From: Fasciolopsis buskii
Taxonomy: Eukaryota > Platyhelminthes > Trematoda > Plagiorchiida > Fasciolidae
Reading direction: 5' to 3'
Assembly (NCBI GenBank): GCA_008360955.1
Contig: LUCM01002218.1
Span: forward strand, 62,001 to 126,000
Length of the DNA stretch: 64,000 bases
Below, one piece after another: positions 12,416-24,135 of this stretch. Position 1 is the stretch's first letter; every line of letters starts with the position of its first letter. The notes beneath the pieces were generated by a model. That model searched no databases. It saw only the letters and a list, made by a program, of their open reading frames with translations, and was not told the DNA's origin. The position numbers and the translations under genes are program-made.

Positions 12416-13069
12416 GAAAAAATCGGAAAAATTATCCGAATTGAACATTCAGGGAAACCGACGGAATGAGTTGTCATCTATGCATTCTCGCTTAATCGTC
12501 AACCGCAAGCAGCACGTACAACCAATATATAGGATCACGCGATAATTGGGATTATTCTGGCATGCACCAAGAGCCAGGCAGAATCAATGTCAAAGTAGAC
12601 CGATCAACTGGTGATGGACTGGTCGTAAGCCGACATCTCAAATCTGGCGTACAAATGACGCGTATTCATGCTCACGCTCAATCGAATTCACCTCACAAAT
12701 TTGCCGTTCATTTATGCACTTTGTGACAAAATGATTTCCAATCTCTCACCGAGGTACATCGGCATCGTGTGTGGAAGCGAAGGTGAGTACATTATAGGCC
12801 AAACAAATGTACGATGAACCAAGCAGTCGGCAACAAAAACCAACTAGTTAAATTGACAACCAGCCTGACAATTAGCACAGGAAATGTAAAGCTTTCATTC
12901 CTCTTATTTCGCCTGACTTCAACAAACTGTTTCAGTGGGTCGAAATGTCTTCAAAACAACGAACAATCACAAGTCGCATTCTCCAGATCCGACTAAGAGG
13001 CTAAAACGGAAATATCCCGCCGTCCAAACAATTTGCCTAGGTACAAAACTAATAAACGAATAACAATAG

Positions 13070-13075
13070 TTTATT
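13070..13075 (-). terminator. Putative poly(A) signal of gene B
   Basis: AATAAA on the minus strand about 200 bases after the stop codon of gene B; mirror of 16766-16771. Confidence 0.45.
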
Positions 13076-13273
13076 AGTAAATTCTCGAAAGTCACAAATC
13101 CAAGCAAGTTGAGGAGATGGGAAAGAAGGAATTTACAATATCCCAAGATGTTTTCATCTAATGTCGGAAATGAACATACACAGTCCCAATCAAATTCCGG
13201 TCACATCAGCTAATTAACAGTACACATCTGAACGTAGTGAATACAAGCGTTTCCAGAAAATCTTTCGGTTTGT

Positions 13274-14673
13274 TCATTTGTTATTCCGAAATATGATTGT
13301 GAACAATCCAACGATGAGAACAGTATTCGCATACATCATTGAGGATCCTGCAAGTAGAACAAAGTACCCGTCAATCCGGATCAATGCTCAGTTTCAAACA
13401 GATATCCATGTTATTCGACTGACATGAATAAAATCATTGAAGAAAATATTTCATCTATGAGATATTGCTTTGATCGTTAGGGTTTCTGTAATTGTTTCAC
13501 TGGATTAGAACAAATAAACTGAAACAATCCGCTCGTCAACTAAACTGGTACTGGCTTGAATAATGTGGTTAGAAGGGCATTGAAAACGAGTTAGGTCATA
13601 CATGAGACGTACCTGAGGTGATTTTTACTTTCAAAGATGTTGCATTTGTAATCGTTTTGAGTTTTATTTGCCAGTACAGGCTATCTCCTTTGGTGGTGTA
13701 ATTGTCATCAGGAGGTTTTGTTCCACATTTCGTGTAATCCTTACTCACGGTAAGAGGGCTTTCACTACCAAACACCACATAGTCATCCTGACATTCTCCA
13801 TCCACACCAAGCTGTAACAAATTTGGATGATAAGTTTGAAAAACCATCAAATAGATTTCATCTGGTCGAAATGTGTAATCAAAATGCTCAACATTCGGTG
13901 CTCATACTCACATTGATGGATGTAATTTTCGCAGTTAGAGGTGATCCACCGCTGCTAATTTTATAATTACACACCATATCCTCTACCACTTTTTGATTTG
14001 GTGGAGGGAACTCGAAGCTCAACTCACGATCATCGTATTTCTCCGGGACTGACCCACATACCGTTGCCATTTTGACTGTAGTGAATGAAAAACCGGATAA
14101 CAAGATGTGTGTACAACAGTGCCAAAGCACTCGTAAGGAATAGTTGCAAAGCCGTGGACAGAACACAGTGTAAAATTACTTGGTGTCAGTACCGCTTGAA
14201 AGCTTGTTGCTTTGTCTTTGATTTTGTATTGCAGAAAAACCATGTTCTTTCGAGTTACAAATGGTTTTGCGGACTTTGTGGCACAATATTTTTCCGCAGT
14301 GGCCAATTCGGATTCTTCATTAGCGAGGACGACATATTGTTCTGAGCAATCATTTTGTGTACTGGTCAGATTCTGGGAATGAAAGAGAAATAAAAATCAT
14401 TCCATTATGTAACGAAAATAACGTATCGTGTTCTGGCTACAAGTTGAATTATTTTACCTTCAACTCTGGCAAGGTAACTTGCACTCTGTCATCGTTTTGC
14501 GCTGCAAACTTCACTAGGCATGGATTTGAGAAATTGGCATTCGGAAATGTAGGAAATGTTTTCGACACTTCAGAGTCACGGAGTTCCTCAGTTTCATTGC
14601 ATGAACTGGTATCCGATCGTACAAGAGAAAACAATGTGACGCATGCAACGAAGAACAAACGGAGTCGAAGCAT
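13274..14673 (-). CDS. Gene B: two-CUB secreted protein, mirror copy of gene C
   Basis: Exons in transcript order are 14458-14673, 14180-14372, 13912-14075, 13613-13811 and 13274-13347, exact reflections of gene C. The predicted product is the same 281-residue protein: signal peptide 1-20, CUB-like domain 1 with Cys25, 52, 81 and 102, CUB-like domain 2 with Cys143, 172, 198 and 220, then a short hydrophobic tail (TVLIVGLFTIIF) ending RNNK. All introns are GT-AG with phases 0, 1, 0, 1. The gene diverges from C, with 494 bp between the two ATGs. Since even introns and flanks are identical to C, B is either a very recent copy, a gene-converted partner, or an assembly duplicate of a single locus. 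Expression cannot be assigned to B or C separately from sequence alone. Confidence 0.8.
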
Positions 14674-14720
14674 GTTTGCACCGTCTCACCAGTATCTAGT
14701 TAACCACGCGTGAATAAACA

Positions 14721-14728
14721 TTTATATA
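14721..14728 (-). promoter_or_regulatory. TATA box of gene B
   Basis: TATATAAA on the minus strand, 55 bases before the ATG of gene B when measured from the box start. The octamer ACTGGTGA follows at 14686-14693 (minus strand). It is the mirror image of the gene C promoter. Confidence 0.65.
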
Positions 14729-14756
14729 CATGCATCTACTTTTATGTGCGTGTGTT

Positions 14757-14790
14757 CGTGCACGCATGCGCATGTATATGTATACGTGTG
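14757..14790. other. Alternating purine-pyrimidine tract, left (Z-DNA prone)
   Basis: 34 uninterrupted alternating bases rich in CG, CA and TG steps; mirror of 15051-15084. It lies about 30 bp upstream of the gene B TATA box. Confidence 0.7.
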
Positions 14791-14883
14791 TCCGTGCGTG
14801 TTTATATTTGTCACCATTTTCCCACATCAACATATTCATGCCGTTAATAACTATCACCTCAGTCAGATGGGATGCATGTGTTC

Positions 14884-14957
14884 TTAATAGAAAGCGCTAC
14901 ATGTGGTTGCGCTCTACTCCAAGCAGCCGAGCATACTTAATATTCAGATTCCATTGG
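14884..14957. other. Palindrome spacer (74 bp)
   Basis: The only unpaired sequence at the centre of the palindrome. It has no internal symmetry of note. It is 74 bp of ordinary-looking mixed sequence, not a homopolymer run, so I see no obvious sign of a cloning or sequencing adapter. Confidence 0.85.
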
Positions 14958-15050
14958 GAACACATGCATCCCATCTGACTGAGGTGATAGTTATTAACGG
15001 CATGAATATGTTGATGTGGGAAAATGGTGACAAATATAAACACGCACGGA

Positions 15051-15084
15051 CACACGTATACATATACATGCGCATGCGTGCACG
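15051..15084. other. Alternating purine-pyrimidine tract, right (Z-DNA prone)
   Basis: Starting CACACGTATACATATACATG, the tract alternates strictly for 34 bases and includes GCGCATGCGTG. Such tracts can flip to Z-form under negative supercoiling. It sits between the palindrome centre and the gene C TATA box. Confidence 0.7.
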
Positions 15085-15112
15085 AACACACGCACATAAA
15101 AGTAGATGCATG

Positions 15113-15155
15113 TATATAAATGTTTATTCACGCGTGGTTAACTAGATACTGGTGA
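15113..15155 (+). promoter_or_regulatory. Core promoter of gene C
   Basis: TATATAAA at 15113-15120 lies 55 bases before the ATG, with ACTGGTGA at 15148-15155 as the presumed transcription start. Spacing and octamer match gene A. Confidence 0.65.
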
Positions 15156-15167
15156 GACGGTGCAAAC

Positions 15168-16567
15168 ATGCTTCGACTCCGTTTGTTCTTCGTTGCATGC
15201 GTCACATTGTTTTCTCTTGTACGATCGGATACCAGTTCATGCAATGAAACTGAGGAACTCCGTGACTCTGAAGTGTCGAAAACATTTCCTACATTTCCGA
15301 ATGCCAATTTCTCAAATCCATGCCTAGTGAAGTTTGCAGCGCAAAACGATGACAGAGTGCAAGTTACCTTGCCAGAGTTGAAGGTAAAATAATTCAACTT
15401 GTAGCCAGAACACGATACGTTATTTTCGTTACATAATGGAATGATTTTTATTTCTCTTTCATTCCCAGAATCTGACCAGTACACAAAATGATTGCTCAGA
15501 ACAATATGTCGTCCTCGCTAATGAAGAATCCGAATTGGCCACTGCGGAAAAATATTGTGCCACAAAGTCCGCAAAACCATTTGTAACTCGAAAGAACATG
15601 GTTTTTCTGCAATACAAAATCAAAGACAAAGCAACAAGCTTTCAAGCGGTACTGACACCAAGTAATTTTACACTGTGTTCTGTCCACGGCTTTGCAACTA
15701 TTCCTTACGAGTGCTTTGGCACTGTTGTACACACATCTTGTTATCCGGTTTTTCATTCACTACAGTCAAAATGGCAACGGTATGTGGGTCAGTCCCGGAG
15801 AAATACGATGATCGTGAGTTGAGCTTCGAGTTCCCTCCACCAAATCAAAAAGTGGTAGAGGATATGGTGTGTAATTATAAAATTAGCAGCGGTGGATCAC
15901 CTCTAACTGCGAAAATTACATCCATCAATGTGAGTATGAGCACCGAATGTTGAGCATTTTGATTACACATTTCGACCAGATGAAATCTATTTGATGGTTT
16001 TTCAAACTTATCATCCAAATTTGTTACAGCTTGGTGTGGATGGAGAATGTCAGGATGACTATGTGGTGTTTGGTAGTGAAAGCCCTCTTACCGTGAGTAA
16101 GGATTACACGAAATGTGGAACAAAACCTCCTGATGACAATTACACCACCAAAGGAGATAGCCTGTACTGGCAAATAAAACTCAAAACGATTACAAATGCA
16201 ACATCTTTGAAAGTAAAAATCACCTCAGGTACGTCTCATGTATGACCTAACTCGTTTTCAATGCCCTTCTAACCACATTATTCAAGCCAGTACCAGTTTA
16301 GTTGACGAGCGGATTGTTTCAGTTTATTTGTTCTAATCCAGTGAAACAATTACAGAAACCCTAACGATCAAAGCAATATCTCATAGATGAAATATTTTCT
16401 TCAATGATTTTATTCATGTCAGTCGAATAACATGGATATCTGTTTGAAACTGAGCATTGATCCGGATTGACGGGTACTTTGTTCTACTTGCAGGATCCTC
16501 AATGATGTATGCGAATACTGTTCTCATCGTTGGATTGTTCACAATCATATTTCGGAATAACAAATGA
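15168..16567 (+). CDS. Gene C: two-CUB secreted protein with hydrophobic tail
   Basis: Five exons: 15168-15383, 15469-15661, 15766-15929, 16030-16228 and 16494-16567. All introns are GT-AG, phases 0, 1, 0, 1. The product is 281 residues with a signal peptide (about 1-20). CUB-like domain 1 has Cys25, 52, 81 and 102, with the core NDCSEQYVVLANEES. CUB-like domain 2 has Cys143, 172, 198 and 220, with CQDDYVVFGS and DYTKCGT. The tail ANTVLIVGLFTIIFRNNK suggests GPI anchoring, or a short membrane anchor since it ends in polar residues. Exons 2 and 3 meet at a split Ile codon. Exon lengths are 216, 193, 164, 199 and 74 nt against 216, 196, 167, 199 and 77 in gene A. A possible AATAAA lies at 16766. 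It is divergently arranged with its identical twin B. Ligand and role are unknown; extracellular binding is inferred from the fold. Confidence 0.87.
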
Positions 16568-16765
16568 ACAAACCGAAAGATTTTCTGGAAACGCTTGTAT
16601 TCACTACGTTCAGATGTGTACTGTTAATTAGCTGATGTGACCGGAATTTGATTGGGACTGTGTATGTTCATTTCCGACATTAGATGAAAACATCTTGGGA
16701 TATTGTAAATTCCTTCTTTCCCATCTCCTCAACTTGCTTGGATTTGTGACTTTCGAGAATTTACT

Positions 16766-16771
16766 AATAAA
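16766..16771 (+). terminator. Putative poly(A) signal of gene C
   Basis: AATAAA about 200 bases after the stop codon. Gene D has ATTAAA at the same distance from its stop. Confidence 0.45.
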
Positions 16772-17425
16772 CTATTGTTATTCGTTTATTAGTTTTGTAC
16801 CTAGGCAAATTGTTTGGACGGCGGGATATTTCCGTTTTAGCCTCTTAGTCGGATCTGGAGAATGCGACTTGTGATTGTTCGTTGTTTTGAAGACATTTCG
16901 ACCCACTGAAACAGTTTGTTGAAGTCAGGCGAAATAAGAGGAATGAAAGCTTTACATTTCCTGTGCTAATTGTCAGGCTGGTTGTCAATTTAACTAGTTG
17001 GTTTTTGTTGCCGACTGCTTGGTTCATCGTACATTTGTTTGGCCTATAATGTACTCACCTTCGCTTCCACACACGATGCCGATGTACCTCGGTGAGAGAT
17101 TGGAAATCATTTTGTCACAAAGTGCATAAATGAACGGCAAATTTGTGAGGTGAATTCGATTGAGCGTGAGCATGAATACGCGTCATTTGTACGCCAGATT
17201 TGAGATGTCGGCTTACGACCAGTCCATCACCAGTTGATCGGTCTACTTTGACATTGATTCTGCCTGGCTCTTGGTGCATGCCAGAATAATCCCAATTATC
17301 GCGTGATCCTATATATTGGTTGTACGTGCTGCTTGCGGTTGACGATTAAGCGAGAATGCATAGATGACAACTCATTCCGTCGGTTTCCCTGAATGTTCAA
17401 TTCGGATAATTTTTCCGATTTTTTC

Positions 17426-17806
17426 TGCTATTAACCATAGATTAGCGTATGCATCTGGGCGGTGAAATTTACCGATTATGAAATCTGTTTGTCTGCTTGC
17501 CATCTTGCTTTCCATTCTAAGCTCCTTCTTTCAACTTTCCTCTGTTCATTTCTTATTTTTCTTTCACTTTGAATGTCCCATGACGTCACACAACTTCGTT
17601 GGTGTTCTGTTACCTGTTATGCGTTATTTCTGCCTCTGCGTAACCTGTCGTGTCCCATCTCTTTTCTGTTCGAGTAACCAACATTGTGTTCGGTGTTCCG
17701 AAACCGGTTAAAATTGATCCTTTGAATAATTTGAAATTGCCACTGGCTTTCCCCCATTCACCTACCATAAACTCTTTCTTAATTGTCGCGTTTTTGATAT
17801 TTACCC
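17426..17806. repeat. Diverged outer arm of the inverted duplication, right
   Basis: Its reverse complement is colinear with 11990-12415 at roughly two-thirds identity next to the arm and less farther out. The pyrimidine-rich plus strand here mirrors the purine-rich plus strand at 12 kb. No intact frame spans either arm, so it looks like neutral or degenerate sequence. Confidence 0.6.
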
Positions 17807-17809
17807 TTT

Positions 17810-20800
17810 CCTCGTCTTGTCGCATCAATTCAATTGTTTATTTTTCAAAATCTGAAATCACCGCATTGCTACAAGCGTGGGTTTGCTCTTGGCTGACTTT
17901 GTTCGACGCTGCTTGTCCTTGACCTAATTGGTCGTCGGAACTCAGAGTAAAATGACCCGAAAGGCACAGTGTTATGTTTTGAGGATAGTATATTAATTAA
18001 TTTATTCCAAATAGTAATCTGATATTTTTGGTTCACCATTTACTCACACATTCACTCGTGGACTTCGAAATCTTTTCAACCTTTCCAGCTAATTGTCTGC
18101 GTAATTATCGTTTCGGACATCCATCGCGAGGGAGCTAGAAGAAATCAATACCAAGGTGCTCGCAGGTTTTGGCTGTATATCTTTGCCTGATTTAGTTTTT
18201 ATTTCGGGACAATCAATGCATAGTTCGATGCCCCATAAAGCTCCCGGTGATTTGTTGTCCTTTTCAAAGAAGGAAGGACGCATTGTAACAAAGTCTCGAA
18301 GCGATGAGAGCAGCTGATGTGGCGGAATTATAACTGCCACCAGCAAAGTAGGAAGAAAATGGTCCGTGTTTGGTTATCTGCAAAATTGCGATTGGTGGTA
18401 AGGAACATTTGCCTCGTAAAACGGGTAGTTTCACATTCAACGTCATGCAGCGACAACGGTGGGGACAGCCCAAATACAGGACATGGAGTCATGCTTAGCA
18501 GTTGCTGCTGTGTACAGAGATTAGTTGATCTGTTCCAGTGTTCACTCAGATACTGGGCATTGTGTCTAAACCACAACCATATCGAGTTCCAATCGGTATT
18601 TTAGCAGGCGGTTATCCTCTGTGCCGGACACGTGATTTTTGTGCCGGTGTAGGCGCAGTCTAGGCGCCAAAATCCATCTGGACCCGAGGCATGGTCTGAG
18701 TCCACAGATATGAACCAGAATGATCGGCAGCACTCCTATGATTTATGCCACCGTTGAACGATGGCAATGTGACCGATATGAGTCTAAATCTGTGAATGCG
18801 GACGGAGGCGCCGGGTGATCCGATATTGCATCTTGTGATTAAAAATGTTTTTGCTACGAACAGCCTGGAATCAAAGCAAGCTTAGATGAGATGACCTCCG
18901 TTGTCGGTAGCATCTGCCGGGGTAGAAAATAGGCCCCTGGTTCACCGTTCCGTCTCCGCTAACTATCCGTTTTGGACGCTAAAAAAACCAGCAACAAACA
19001 AAATCTCTGTGGAAAGCACACTGCGGAATAATCCAGATAATTCGCCTCAAGGGAGCTTCAGCCTGTGGACGCATACACAGATAAGACCACCAAGCATCAA
19101 CGCCTCAACAGACTGCTATTGACATGCAAAGGAACAGTAAAACGAAAGACTGATAAGTGGGCTCCATTTAAACAGTTTAAGCTCCACTGGCATACTCAAA
19201 GCGATTCCAACGCCTCCCTGGCCAGGAGGACGCAAAAGCCGACCGCCTACTACGCGGAAAGTGAAGAAAGAATATGACGTTGTTATATCTGGGCTACGAA
19301 AAGTGTTCACGGAAATGGCATCTTGTGGGGACGTTTTGGAGGCACAATGAACATTTATTTTAGAAGTTTTATTAGTTCTAGCTAGGCCGCTTGCTGTCCA
19401 ATTACACATAACATGCGAAAACTTAGGACAGCTAGCTATTTATTTTCCTTCTCTTACGGCTGCTATCAGAACAGTCCATCGATCCGCGAATCTTTATGGC
19501 ATTTCGCGTGATCCATGCATCAAAAACGGAAATGAAAAAGGCTCCCTACAGAAGGAATGCTATAGGTACTCGGGTGACCGATGTTTCGCGGCGTCCCAAA
19601 CCACAAAAGGATTTCTTCCTTAGGAACAAAAACAGGAGTTTTTACTCAAACGCTTAATCCGCAATGCCCTGGAACTTTAACTCACCAAGGAACATGGGGA
19701 AGGTAAATGCTTATCCCTACCCACCATGACCAAAGCAATGGACAACGGTCCCGATAATCCTCCGCAAAGATCGATGAATTATGGAAATCACTGGATTTGT
19801 GCCATTCATTATTTTTGGACGAAGAGTGCCAGCTAGTCCGTCCACTAGGCAGAAGTACCATAAGCATTACAGATCGGAGCATTTGGTTCAAACACAAAAC
19901 TTTGTTTGAGACAGATAGAAATCACTGAGCGCAATTCCATCTATCTGGAATGATTAATGTTCTATTCCATCTACCGATTCATGAGCCAGCTTAATTCGAC
20001 TGAGAACCTGGAGGACAAACAGAGTACTTCGTCAGACCATCAGCTACTGAATATCCAGTTACGACCGAATCTTCGGCTTCACATGGGCCATCCTGAGCAG
20101 CTCGTTCTCTCTTGAAGTCGTATAATTTAGTCCAACATATCAAGGGCTAGTCACACTTTTGCTGTCGTCCATGCAACGGGATAGGGCATACAGGTTAATG
20201 GTATTGGAAGCAGGATCACAAGCTTTATTCGGAAGTTTGTACAGATCTAATCAACTGGCTGTCTTAGCGCATCTACGAACAACATTTGCACCAGACCACT
20301 GCAAAATGGGCACAACATACACAAGGATTCGCCATTCTTCTTTTTTGACAAGCTCCATGTCACTCAGAAGGAAAAGTGCATATGTAGCAATAAAGTAATA
20401 ACTGACATCAAAGTCCCCTATAAAATTTCCTGTAAATAAACACCCGAAACTGCAAGATCTACTTTAGGACATAAGTCGATCTGTGGATCTTCTATAAAAT
20501 TCATACTCCTGGTGATCAATTCATGGGTTCATTGAAATATTCCTCCCAAATGGAAAACTTATGAGCAATCTAAAATGGAAATCTAAGTTCATTCATTCAT
20601 TGCTTTGTCGCAATATTTGAATTGTCATTAGTTCGTAGAAAAAGTTATAACCTCCTAGATACCTCCAATATTTCATACTGTTTTCGCACAAGAACATACC
20701 CTATCGTTTTAGATTGGGACCACGTTCACATTTTATGCAGTTGCACCCTTGAATGCTACTGTAACTGTTGCATAATTCTGGAGGAATAATCTGTTTAAAC

Positions 20801-22040
20801 TCGTTCCAATGATTTAGTAAACACTGCATAGCATTCAGGTTTTATTGTCAATCAACTGGTTTGCCAGATAAAACGCATTCTCTAGAGTATCCCGTGTAGA
20901 AGGAACGTGTTTCGTCAACCACATTCACAGTCGTTTTGAATACACTAAAAAGAATTTCGAATGTGCTGCTTTATTGGAATGAAGTCTTACTCGTGGAAAT
21001 GCCGAATATTTTCAAATTCCAACCCATAGGATCTACTCTGGGAAGTTAATATTACAACTTGATCTCAGTGGAACATGAAAAGTTCCGAACTGGTGTGGAT
21101 TTGCAGAAATGAATCACAAGTCAACTCATGATTAACAGGGGTTCACACATACGGATGTAGGCGAGTTTTCCATCGGAGTAAAAGAAAGACGGCAAATGCT
21201 TAGTTGAAAGTAATCACATGACAAAAAGACATTACAGACAATAGTGGTTTTATAAACGATAGTGTAGGAAAATAAAGGTGTATTACCACTATTATTCTAG
21301 GTAAAGTCTGACGTCACCTATTTCAAGTTTACGATTTGCGCTTCAATGTACGAATTAACCAATAAAAAAATTCGCCAAGCTGAAGGTACACGTGAGAAGC
21401 CTACACGTGGAACACAATGAAGAATATGGAAGAACAATTGACGACGACTCATGAAGACAATGACAGGTAGTGATTGCTGAATTATTTGACATTCAATCAT
21501 AGACACGAAAGGGATTTTGAAAAATAAAAGCAGCAGGGATTTATTTTTTAATTCTCCTGCAGCTTGCAAGTATTTTTCCAAGGAATTAATGCTAACGCCT
21601 CTCGAAAACCGATGACAAATTCATCTTTTGCGAATGAAATACAAAATATTTCACGAGCTCTTCGATCTTTTTCAACTCATTCTTCGTCTGTTCCACCTAT
21701 TCTTGTTCACAAACTCCATTGATTCAACTTTAGGTTTTAGTCGAACATCTTTGCTTTGCGGCAAACTCAACCAGAACGTGACGGGGAAGTGGAAATGGTG
21801 ATTGAGGAGGGAAAGGAATCGAGGAATTCATGTTTCACTCTACTGGTACTGTTTTTGTAGGACACAAATTTCCAAGAATGAATAATTCTAATAGGTTCAA
21901 CCTGTGTCCGTAATCAGGTACAAGCATGAATGCAGTCGTGGATAACTGCATTGACTGAGTTCAGGTGTTCCGTAGTAACGCATGTTTGGCTCGAGTGAAG
22001 AACAGTATGCTGATTGGATTGGTCAAAATGATATATTATT
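17810..22040. other. Repeat-like, no gene recognised
   Basis: Open frames of 60-97 codons occur on both strands (for example 18089-18346 minus and 19065-19277 plus). None has a recognisable domain and they overlap each other freely. Mirror similarity to 11.4-11.9 kb may extend to about 18.4 kb but is too weak to call. 18600-20400 has a higher GC content and may be an old element; no family was recognised. Confidence 0.35.
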
Positions 22041-22064
22041 TCGTGCTAATTTGTTTGTTTCCAG

Positions 22065-22167
22065 TTTGAAGAATTTACCGGATCACACTTCTGGAAGAAG
22101 CAATTTATTTTATATTTTTGAACTGTTAGTGAATAATACTGTATCAAGACCACTCAAACTTGATCGC
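22065..22167 (+). CDS. Orphan exon candidate
   Basis: A 103-nt segment lies between a good acceptor (TTTGTTTCCAG) and a strong donor (GTAAGTATT). One frame is open and reads LKNLPDHTSGRSNLFYIF and onward, but it is also open upstream to an ATG at 21982. No partner exons were found. It could be an internal exon of an unrecognised gene or chance splice-like signals. Confidence 0.25.
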
Positions 22168-22865
22168 GTAAGTATTGTGTTCAAGGTCCGTAATGATTCG
22201 GGAACTGACACAGAATTGCGGCAAATATTCTTTCGAGTAGCAGCAAAACTAATTTCCTTTGAGACTTAGTAGAAAAAAACTGGTATTCATTATTCTTTCC
22301 TATCCAATAACCGCAGCATCTGTGTATTGATCTAGCCGGAATTCGCAAATAAACAATCAGGTATACTTAGAGTTGTCGATTTCTGTGAGAAACTTTTCTA
22401 CCAATATTTTTGCATATAAGGTGAAAGTAAAACTACCTTCAATGGTAAGTGGGCTATACCAATTACAATTATGCAATCATTTCTAATGCTACGAAATGCT
22501 ATTGATGAGCTGAGTGCAACATGATGCTGGGTGTACAGCCTCAAGCGGGAAATACAGCGGGAGGACTAGTAAAAGGCATTTCGAACTTGTGAAGAATACT
22601 GCGTAATTCAGTTAACTTAATGTAATGTAATCTACTGTAACAAGTTCATTCGCAATTCAGATGGTATTGTTATGATATTCCACGTTAAAACCTATCACGT
22701 GCTTGCTTTTCTATCGATATTCTGTGTTCTGTTGCAAACTACCACACAAAAGAAATCAACTAACTTTTCGGATTGAACAATGTCCACATTCAAGATTGAA
22801 CGGAAATCCGAACTCACAAATTATCTGAAAGTTTCGTCACACATTTTGGCCGAAAAAAATTTAAT

Positions 22866-23040
22866 GCCGGCGGTGGCCAAACGGAAAAGCTCGTGGCGTT
22901 TGGACGTGAATGTCGCGGGTTCGAATCCTCCCACCGCCGGTCAACTCCCCCGCTTTGCAGCCCACTGCTGGCCAAGGCCCTTCTACCTAAAATCGATGTG
23001 CATTGTTGTTTCATTAACGAAAGAAATGAAAGGTAAAAGA
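22866..23040 (+). repeat. tRNA-derived SINE-like repeat, family A, copy 2
   Basis: Best-preserved promoter boxes: A box TGGCCAAACGG at 22874-22884 and B box GGTTCGAATCC at 22918-22928, 33 bp apart. The head is closed by a complementary pair of ends (CCGGCGGTGG and CCACCGCCGG), as in an acceptor stem. The tail is TTGTTTCATTAACGAAAG. Confidence 0.8.
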
Positions 23041-24135
23041 TGGTTTTACAAAATCTAATGAGAAAAAAACAGTGCGACAAAGAAACATTCGTAGTTGAGC
23101 GCATTTATACTTACAAATGAGATTAGATTTGACACAAAATCCATAGAAGTGTATCTGGATGGAATTACAGCAGTTAAATTGTATACTCTTAGGTTCTTTT
23201 GTTGGTATGTATGCGAAATTGACCACGATTTGGGAATTTTCCTGTGAAAATATGCACTTCACATGTGAACCAAATTCATGATTGAACCGGGTGGATTTTT
23301 CGATCTCCGGTGAGCTATGAAGGCATCCGTGTCACCTTAAATTATACTTCACATGCAAAAGTGGCTCGTGAAGATAAGCACCCAGCTTTAACTGTATGAA
23401 ACCCGAAGATTGACCATTTTCGACAACACAATTCGAAACTTACAAATCTTTGCCAACTGCTCGGTCCCATTCGCCTAGATGGAATTCACATGGTGTAACA
23501 ACCAACCATTTATGGATTGCTTTGAATCTAATCAAACCAACCTCACGATTATTTGTGGATGACATCGTTGCCCAATGGCCATCAAATGAGTATCTCGATT
23601 GGGTTACAAATTTGAGTAACGGGTAAAAATTGTGAACTTCCGGTTGAAAACTTCCACATCATGAACAAATTCGCTAATAAACAAAAACGTCAATGTCATG
23701 GGATAGATTTTGACTGTAACCTTAAGGTTCTCTAACTAAAGATAAATTTCGTAAAACAACGTGTTTTTACGAATAATCGAAAATAAATTTATTTCGCTGC
23801 TTGGATAGATGAAATGGGATTAGGTCAAGAATCACATGTTCCATTACAGTTGTTTTAGTCACTTTTGAAAGGATAAAAAATGAGAACACGTTTCCTGACT
23901 CGACATGTTATACCCGCGGAAAGTTAAGAATAGTTAGCAATACAGAAGTTATTTAAATGCCGCATGAAAACAAAACTGTGTTATGAGAACAGATTGCCAA
24001 CTATGGGAAAACATTTGACAAGTGTGAGCCACAACTGTGTTCAACATTTTGCTCCTAATACCAAGACAAATTTTAGCGCAAATTATTTTGGTGGACGGTT
24101 GGTCAGAAATTTCCATCTCAAATAAGGGAAACAAT

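Larger units (their letters stand above)
12416..14883. repeat. Palindrome arm, left (2468 bp, identical to right arm)
   Basis: Every position x in this arm pairs with 29841-x in 14958-17425. All mirrored translations agree residue for residue, and several non-coding stretches checked base by base also agree. The first mismatches are 12415/17426 on the outside and 14884/14957 on the inside. The arm holds gene B complete with promoter and about 860 bp of 3' flank. Confidence 0.93.
14958..17425. repeat. Palindrome arm, right (2468 bp, identical to left arm)
   Basis: Mirror of 12416-14883 about the point 14920.5. It contains gene C from promoter to about 860 bp past the stop. Identity appears complete in exons, introns and flanks, then drops abruptly to about two thirds beyond 17425. 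Confidence 0.93.

Noticed and set aside
14357..14713. 118-codon frame opposite exon 1 of gene B (mirror at 15128-15484)
   Set aside because: Antisense shadow of the family exon; the sense frame has the signal peptide, CUB cysteines and splice sites.
14730..15145. Frames of 66-82 codons across the palindrome centre
   Set aside because: They read through alternating purine-pyrimidine repeats and the spacer and have low-complexity composition; no sign of coding.
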